NCBI RefSeq assembly: GCF_004368965.1
Contig: NZ_SORO01000007.1
Location: forward strand, 1 to 27,830
DNA length: 27,830 nt
Direction of reading: 5' to 3'
From: Leptospira meyeri
GTDB lineage: Bacteria > Spirochaetota > Leptospiria > Leptospirales > Leptospiraceae
A program made the position numbers and the translations under genes. Of this stretch, positions 23,993-27,830 are shown piece by piece. The notes beneath the pieces are model-generated. The model was not told the DNA's origin, ran no database searches, and saw nothing but the letters and a program-made list of their open reading frames with translations. The stretch's first letter is position 1; each line of letters starts with the position of its first letter.

Positions 23993-24158
23993 CGCATAAC
24001 GAACTAGGGGAGACGACGTTCCTCGTAGCTGAGCCTCCGTAGGAGGCGTTAGCGTCGGCGCGTCTTCTTGCGGAGCAAGAAGCGTGACGGAGAGGAATGT
24101 GGCGCAGCCCAAGCAAGGCCGTAAGTGCCGAAGCGCAGCGTTTCCGCGCTGTTATGCG
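23993..24158 (-). repeat. attC-like repeat 21
   Basis: Inner stem GGGGAGACG against CGTTTCCGC has one mismatch. P3 ACGTTCCTC/GAGGAATGT, arm a GCCTCC-GTA-GGAGGC, arm c GGC-GCA-GCC, arm d GGC-CGTAAGT-GCC. Confidence 0.85.
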
Positions 24159-24171
24159 ACGTGACGAAAAT

Positions 24172-25200
24172 TTAAAGATTTTCGAAATAATTTAGATGAT
24201 CATCTATCAATCTTAATCCAAATTTCATTATTGTTCCTTCTTCTTGTGACATCTTGAAAGTGAAATTACAAATCTTTGCTATTCCTTTAAATTTGTAAGT
24301 TTCCTCATCGATGTTATAATAGATTATATCCCCAGGCTTTGTTGAAATTTCTTCAGCTGTTGGTTGAATTGAGCAAGTTAAGACTTTTCCGATATTGGTA
24401 GAGTGGTGATTATGAATCTTGGTAATATTACTGTTTCCTATCTGAGGTAATTTATTTTGGTAAGTAGCTTGAAATATTAATTGTGAAATTATCCTCATAG
24501 TTGAGCGCCAGTTTATAATTGCAAAGATTAATATTGCAACAGTCTTATCTGAGAATGCTAAATCCGTAAGATTTTGAGTAATTTGAAGATCGAATATTTC
24601 ACGATTTGTAGATGTAATTGAAGCTCTATGAATATCATTTTCAATTTTCAAGACTGCTTGAGGTAATGATATAGAAATCTGTTCAATTTCTTTTTTAAAT
24701 TTTTGAGATATATTTTTTAACAATAAGCAAGTGGGGTGGTTTTCTAGCTCAGCCCTAATATTTTTGATTATCTGGTCGCTAAATGAAATAATCTCAGAAT
24801 TAGTGATTAAGTTAGGTTTTTTGTACTGATAGTATGGATTTGATAAATTTTCAAAAATATTACCATAAGGGTTTAATAATTCTGTGAAATACTCTAATAT
24901 GTAAATAGTTGTTCTATACCATGACTCAATAATTTTTAAATCATGATTAGATAATTTATTCATTACGATTCCATTTGAATTTAATGAAATGCTCCCAGCT
25001 TTTTCGTTAAGAATCAAAAGACCAAGAAATTGAATGTTTTCCTGATGAGCAAAATACCATAACTGTGAGTGATCAATGTCTACTTGATTTTCTTCAGTCT
25101 TTGAAATACGCATTTTTGATATTAGCTCATATATCTCCTGCCTTTTTTCGTGTTTTAAGATTTCTGAAGTTAATTTAAATACGCTTTCTTGAATGCTCAT
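24172..25200 (-). CDS. Unidentified partner of the YaaC-like protein (C21)
   Basis: A 342-residue soluble, mostly helical protein. The N-terminus (SIQESVFKLTSEILKHEKRQ) is charged; the C-terminal 80 residues read as beta strands (GKVLTCSIQPTAEEISTKPG, DIIYYNIDEETYKFKG, MKFGLRLIDDHL). No catalytic motif was recognised. Its ATG overlaps the stop of the YaaC-like gene (ATGA), so the pair is one translational unit. Conserved two-gene units of this sort in cassettes are often toxin-antitoxin or abortive-infection pairs; which role this one has is unknown. Confidence 0.65.
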   Translation of the reverse strand: MSIQESVFKLTSEILKHEKRQEIYELISKMRISKTEENQVDIDHSQLWYFAHQENIQFLGLLILNEKAGSISLNSNGIVMNKLSNHDLKIIESWYRTTIYILEYFTELLNPYGNIFENLSNPYYQYKKPNLITNSEIISFSDQIIKNIRAELENHPTCLLLKNISQKFKKEIEQISISLPQAVLKIENDIHRASITSTNREIFDLQITQNLTDLAFSDKTVAILIFAIINWRSTMRIISQLIFQATYQNKLPQIGNSNITKIHNHHSTNIGKVLTCSIQPTAEEISTKPGDIIYYNIDEETYKFKGIAKICNFTFKMSQEEGTIMKFGLRLIDDHLNYFENL

Positions 25201-26252
25201 TCTCGGTTTTCCTCAAAATATTCTTTTATTAATTCTTTAACATCTGACTCTCTTAAGGAATGTTGAAAATCCCTAATTCCTTGCCTGCTATTTGTAAATT
25301 GATGATTTGTTGAATGAATCTTATTTAATGCATAATTTGGTATTAAACGTTGGCAAAGATCAGTGAAATTTTCGAATACAAGCTTCTCGCCTGTTAAGTC
25401 AGTTCTATTAAAATTTGACCAAATTTCTGGATTATATCTTGTAAGGAATCCAAGGGCATACAAGGACGAGAGGAATAAGATAGGAAGCGGCATTTGAAGA
25501 AGTAAATTATTTCTTGAATATGCTATTTGAAGGTATTTTTGACCAGTGTATGAGTAAACGCCAATATCAATAGAATTAAGTTTCGGGCGAAGAATGATTC
25601 TTTTTTTATCCATCGATTGTTGGGGGCTAAGATATGCTTTTTGAAAATTGATAATATTGTTTGGAAATTGATCTGAATATTGAACTCTTGCTAAAGCCTC
25701 TATAAGAAATGCTTCAAATGTATCATCTCTTTTCTTTGTAATTGTAATGGGGATTAAATTGCTTTGTTCTTCTTTGTAACATTCTAAAAAGATTTCATAC
25801 AATTCTGGAATGGATCGAAGGAAATCGATTAAACTCCAATTCCCAGCCATATTTTGGGATTCAAATAACTTTGTATAAATATTTATAGCTCCAGTCTCAC
25901 TATTTAGTATTTTGACAATGATATCTCCTATGTAATTTAATTTTTCTGGTTTGAATAATTTCATTCCATGTGAATTAATACTAGGTAGTTTGCCATTAAC
26001 TAATATATATGTAGCATAATATAAGTTAGTGGTTCCGTAATATAATAAAAGTGGCGAAATCTGTAGGGACGAATTTGCTGCAGCAGTAAAATACTCTCTA
26101 GATTGTGCTATTGAGCCTGATATTGAATCAGCAAGAGAACTATCGTATATTAGACTGTGTTTTTCAAAATGAGAAATTATATTACTTGAATATTGAAATC
26201 TGTCTAACATCTGCCAGATTTTTTCTCGTGGATTTTCGCTAAAAATTTCCAT
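25197..26252 (-). CDS. YaaC-like protein (C21)
   Basis: The 351-residue product carries ISPLLLYYGTTNLYYATYIL (65-84), which recalls the PLLxYYGxxNLxxA stretch of YaaC-family proteins, and later LPILFLSSLYALGFLTRYNPEIW, close to the FxLSxxxRYxPExW stretch of the same family. YaaC proteins are helical and of unknown biochemistry. The start is about 22 nt from repeat 22 without a clear RBS; the end overlaps the partner gene by 4 nt. Defence is suspected from the two-gene cassette and neighbours, not from the family itself. Confidence 0.6.
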   Translation of the reverse strand: MEIFSENPREKIWQMLDRFQYSSNIISHFEKHSLIYDSSLADSISGSIAQSREYFTAAANSSLQISPLLLYYGTTNLYYATYILVNGKLPSINSHGMKLFKPEKLNYIGDIIVKILNSETGAINIYTKLFESQNMAGNWSLIDFLRSIPELYEIFLECYKEEQSNLIPITITKKRDDTFEAFLIEALARVQYSDQFPNNIINFQKAYLSPQQSMDKKRIILRPKLNSIDIGVYSYTGQKYLQIAYSRNNLLLQMPLPILFLSSLYALGFLTRYNPEIWSNFNRTDLTGEKLVFENFTDLCQRLIPNYALNKIHSTNHQFTNSRQGIRDFQHSLRESDVKELIKEYFEENRE

Positions 26253-26274
26253 ATTTATATTTATTTAGTCATGT

Positions 26275-26440
26275 CGCATAACGAAAAAGCTTACCGACGT
26301 TCCTCGTAGCTGAGCCTCAGTATGAGGCGTTAGCGTCGGCGCGATATTTGCGGAGGCAAAAATCGTGCCGGAGAGGAATGTGTCGCAGACCGAGCGAGGC
26401 CGTGAGTGCCGAAGCGCAGCGGTAAGCGGATGTTAATTGC
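26275..26440 (-). repeat. attC-like repeat 22 (mixed subfamily)
   Basis: Inner stem GCTTACCG/CGGTAAGC of subfamily one combined with arm a GCTGAGCCTCA-GTA-TGAGGC of subfamily two. P3 ACGTTCCTC/GAGGAATGT, arm c GTC-GCA-GAC, arm d GGC-CGTGAGT-GCC. The spacer is GAAAAA rather than GAACTA. The high-end core is GTTAATTGC, unlike every other high end. Confidence 0.85.
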
Positions 26441-26722
26441 AGTAGGTTTCTACAGAAAAAGATAATTGTCGAAAGGGAAATCTCATCAAGCGCGAAAATT
26501 TTCGATCCGAATCTTTCTTTTCTTATAAATTTATATTGGAGCTAGTGAATTAAAAACACTTCTTTCTTCTTTTAATGGGAAAATTTTCTTCTTTAGCAAA
26601 TCACAGTTTAATAAAAGAATCTTTGAAGAAATTTTCCACTACTAAAAGGCAGTAATATATTAATTCCTCAACCTTCTCTAAAGAAAATTTTCGCGCGCTT
26701 TTTTTGTATGATTTAACCTATT
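26441..26722. other. Cassette C22 without a clear ORF
   Basis: About 280 bp between repeats 22 and 23. The longest minus-strand frame (about 36 codons, no start codon) contains SLEKVEELIYYCLLVVENFF and is not safely coding. The stretch is dominated by two nested inverted repeats described separately. Confidence 0.6.
26488..26705 (+). ncRNA. Candidate structured RNA or hairpin element in cassette C22
   Basis: AAGCGCGAAAATTTTC (26488-26503) pairs with GAAAATTTTCGCGCGCTT (26683-26700), with a GC bulge, and the right arm runs into seven Ts (26699-26705). Inside, GGAAAATTTTCTTC (26578-26591) pairs with GAAGAAATTTTCC (26625-26637). A plus-strand transcript would have a long closing stem and a U-run, like a small RNA with an intrinsic end. 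It may instead be a MITE-like element. No promoter is certain. Confidence 0.35.
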
Positions 26723-26886
26723 GCAATTAACGAACTAGGCTTACCGAAGTTCCCTGACCCTGAGTCCCGAAGGGACGTTAGGGACTGGCACGTAGTTTGC
26801 GGCTGCAAACGAGTGACAGAAAGGGAATTTGCCGTAGGCCGAGCGAGGCCTTGTGCCGAAGCGTAGCGGTAAGTCGCTGTTATACG
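26723..26886 (-). repeat. attC-like repeat 23
   Basis: Low-end core GCAATTAAC, the exact complement of the odd GTTAATTGC at the high end of repeat 22. Inner stem CTTACCG/CGGTAAG, P3 AAGTTCCCT/AGGGAATTT, arm b GTTTGC/GCAAAC, arm c GCC-GTA-GGC, arm d GGC-CTTGT-GCC. Confidence 0.85.
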
Positions 26887-26896
26887 ATGTGCAATT

Positions 26897-27415
26897 TTAA
26901 TCAATTATATCTATTCCCGACTCTATTTCTTCTTCAATCAATGTAATTCTTTCTAAGATTTCTTCTTTTAAATTTGTAGAAGGAAATGTAACTAGAAAAT
27001 TTTTTAGAAAGTTTAATTCTTTTTTAAGGATTAGAAAATCTTTTTTCTCGTTTTCGATATTATGAATCAAGTATCTGCAATCGTCAATATATTCACTTTT
27101 TGGGTATTTTTTTATTAATTGTTTGCATTCTTTACCATTATAAACGATCGAATTTCCGAAATTATTAGAATTTATTGTTATGAAATCAAGAGAAACAAAG
27201 AATGATTTATCCTTGTGATATTCGTTTTCTTCTATTTCTATTCTATTTAGAAATTTTGCTTTTTGATATAAATTTAAATCTTCATTTGAATTAAATTGAT
27301 TAGAGATTGATGCAATTTCTTTTATAATTTGATCCTTAATAATGATATCAGGTTCATCAACTTTGGAAGAGCATTGGAAATAACTAAGTATAGAAAAAAT
27401 CAATAGACATTTCAA
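26897..27415 (-). CDS. Predicted lipoprotein (C23)
   Basis: From a TTG start at 27415 the product is 172 residues: MKCLLIFSILSYFQCSSK gives a compact lipoprotein signal with the cysteine at residue 15. A strong site, AAAAGGG, lies 6 nt upstream. An ATG at 27463 would add 16 residues but has no RBS and would collide head-to-head with an opposed gene. The mature part is charged and helical (EKKDFLILKKELNFLKNFLV), with a Cys pair (GKECKQLIKKYPKSEYIDDC). No known family. Its stop lies about 10 nt from repeat 23. Confidence 0.68.
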   Translation of the reverse strand: MKCLLIFSILSYFQCSSKVDEPDIIIKDQIIKEIASISNQFNSNEDLNLYQKAKFLNRIEIEENEYHKDKSFFVSLDFITINSNNFGNSIVYNGKECKQLIKKYPKSEYIDDCRYLIHNIENEKKDFLILKKELNFLKNFLVTFPSTNLKEEILERITLIEEEIESGIDIID

Positions 27416-27461
27416 TAAATTCCCTTTTTTCTTATCTATAGAATAGTTAGTAATTATTTTC

Positions 27462-27731
27462 ATGAATTTTGTTTTTTATTTAAATTTAGTAATAGAATTT
27501 ATTTTATTATTCCTAATGCTTTATTTGAAATATTTTCTAAATATTGGTAATTATAAATTACTTCATACGGATATTGAATATTTTATTATTATAGTATTTT
27601 TATCTTTTATTATTTTTGTCTTATTGTTTATTCAGGTTGGAAATTTATTCTTAAGGAAAACATACACTTTCATTGAGATTTTAGCATTAATCACTCAGTT
27701 TTTAATATATTTTTTATTGCATATCGCATAA
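27462..27731 (+). CDS. Small membrane protein, opposed to the array (C23)
   Basis: The 89-residue product has about three hydrophobic spans (roughly 5-27, 41-61, 69-88). It is the only plausible plus-strand gene in the window and fills an otherwise empty 260 bp. Its TAA stop lies within the GCATAAC core of repeat 24. The frame is longer than chance predicts for this composition, but hydrophobic ORFs are favoured in AT-rich DNA and there is no RBS. A reverse-oriented gene within a cassette is known in integrons. Confidence 0.42.
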   Translation: MNFVFYLNLVIEFILLFLMLYLKYFLNIGNYKLLHTDIEYFIIIVFLSFIIFVLLFIQVGNLFLRKTYTFIEILALITQFLIYFLLHIA

Positions 27732-27830
27732 CGACCTAGGCTTACCGACGTTTCGTGTAGCTGAGCCTCTGAAAGAGGCGTTAGCGTGACACGAAATGTG
27801 CCTTTAGGCCGAGAGAGGGCCCCACGAGAA
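27725..27830 (-). repeat. attC-like repeat 24 (partial, short form)
   Basis: Low-end core CGCATAAC with spacer GACCTA. P3 ACGTTTCGTGT/ACACGAAATGT closes directly on arm a (GCCTCT-GAA-AGAGGC); arm b is missing. Arm c is GCC-TTTA-GGC. The right half lies beyond the window. Confidence 0.75.

Larger units (their letters stand above)
1..27830 (-). mobile_element. Integron-type gene cassette array (23 complete cassettes, both edges open)
   Basis: Twenty-four repeats of about 162-168 bp separate single genes or tight gene pairs, nearly all read leftwards. In gene direction each repeat begins with a GCATAAC-like box next to a stop codon and ends with a GTTATGC-like box just before the next start. 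This matches the inverse core (RYYYAAC) and core (GTTRRRY) of attC sites, with a pyrimidine/purine deviation at one position. Cassette-specific end sequences match across each cassette, as expected if crossover occurs inside the GTT core. No integrase, attI or Pc promoter is visible; they are expected beyond the right edge. The near-uniform repeats resemble sedentary chromosomal integrons rather than mobile resistance integrons. Confidence 0.85.

Noticed and set aside
75..27830. CRISPR array
   Set aside because: The repeats are far too long (about 165 bp), the intervals are 280-2800 bp and coding, and no cas gene is present.
75..27830. Insertion sequences or tRNA/rRNA genes as the origin of the repeats
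   Set aside because: No transposase frame, no target duplications, and no tRNA or rRNA core motifs. The end-matching across cassettes fits integron-type units better.

Overview
This window is a dense array of gene cassettes of the integron type, from an AT-rich Gram-negative bacterium. Signal peptides, outer-membrane-type proteins and loose lipoboxes of the kind seen in spirochaetes suggest a Leptospira-like organism, but this is inference: no housekeeping gene or rRNA is present to fix the taxonomy. Single genes or tight gene pairs, about 30% GC, alternate with 24 GC-rich repeats of about 165 bp (the last is cut by the window end). Each repeat starts on the plus strand with a version of CGCATAACGAACTAG and ends with CGCTGTTATGCG. 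All but one of the accepted genes lie on the minus strand, with stop codons close to (twice inside) a repeat and start codons close to the next. This is the layout of cassettes with attC sites.

The best evidence for the integron reading lies in the cassette ends. The variable bases next to the GTTA core agree between the two ends of one cassette, not only between the two ends of one repeat. This holds in 23 of 23 complete cassettes, over about 12-22 nt. At position 11 from the core every cassette has A at its 5' end, while the plus-strand copy at its 3' end has G. The repeats can also fold, on the plus strand, into a branched structure with many compensatory changes and conserved G-T pairs. 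These features go beyond the textbook attC. No integrase or attI lies in the window. From gene direction they should lie to the right.

Layout, left to right (cassettes C0-C23): C0 partial ORF; C1 outer-membrane beta-barrel; C2 PD-(D/E)xK nuclease-like; C3 and C4 membrane proteins; C5 HNH plus DGQH-motif protein; C6 TPR lipoprotein; C7 small membrane protein and small lipoprotein; C8 BrnT/CopG-like toxin-antitoxin; C9 RloC/AAA_13-type ATPase with a CxxC hook; C10 unknown; C11 AAA15-type ATPase plus 151-aa partner; C12 and C13 membrane proteins; C14 SEFIR/TIR-like protein; C15 thioredoxin-fold protein; C16 anchored phospholipase-A2-like protein; C17 no clear ORF; C18 HEPN/MNT pair; C19 membrane protein; C20 tandem related membrane proteins; C21 YaaC-like protein plus partner; C22 no clear ORF but long inverted repeats; C23 lipoprotein with an opposed small membrane ORF.

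About nine of the 23 complete cassettes (C2, C5, C8, C9, C11, C14, C18, C21 and possibly C16) carry genes of kinds linked to phage defence or toxin-antitoxin function. Most others encode envelope proteins. The window therefore looks like a sedentary integron working as a store of defence and surface genes. All domain calls are from reading motifs by eye; no database search was run.
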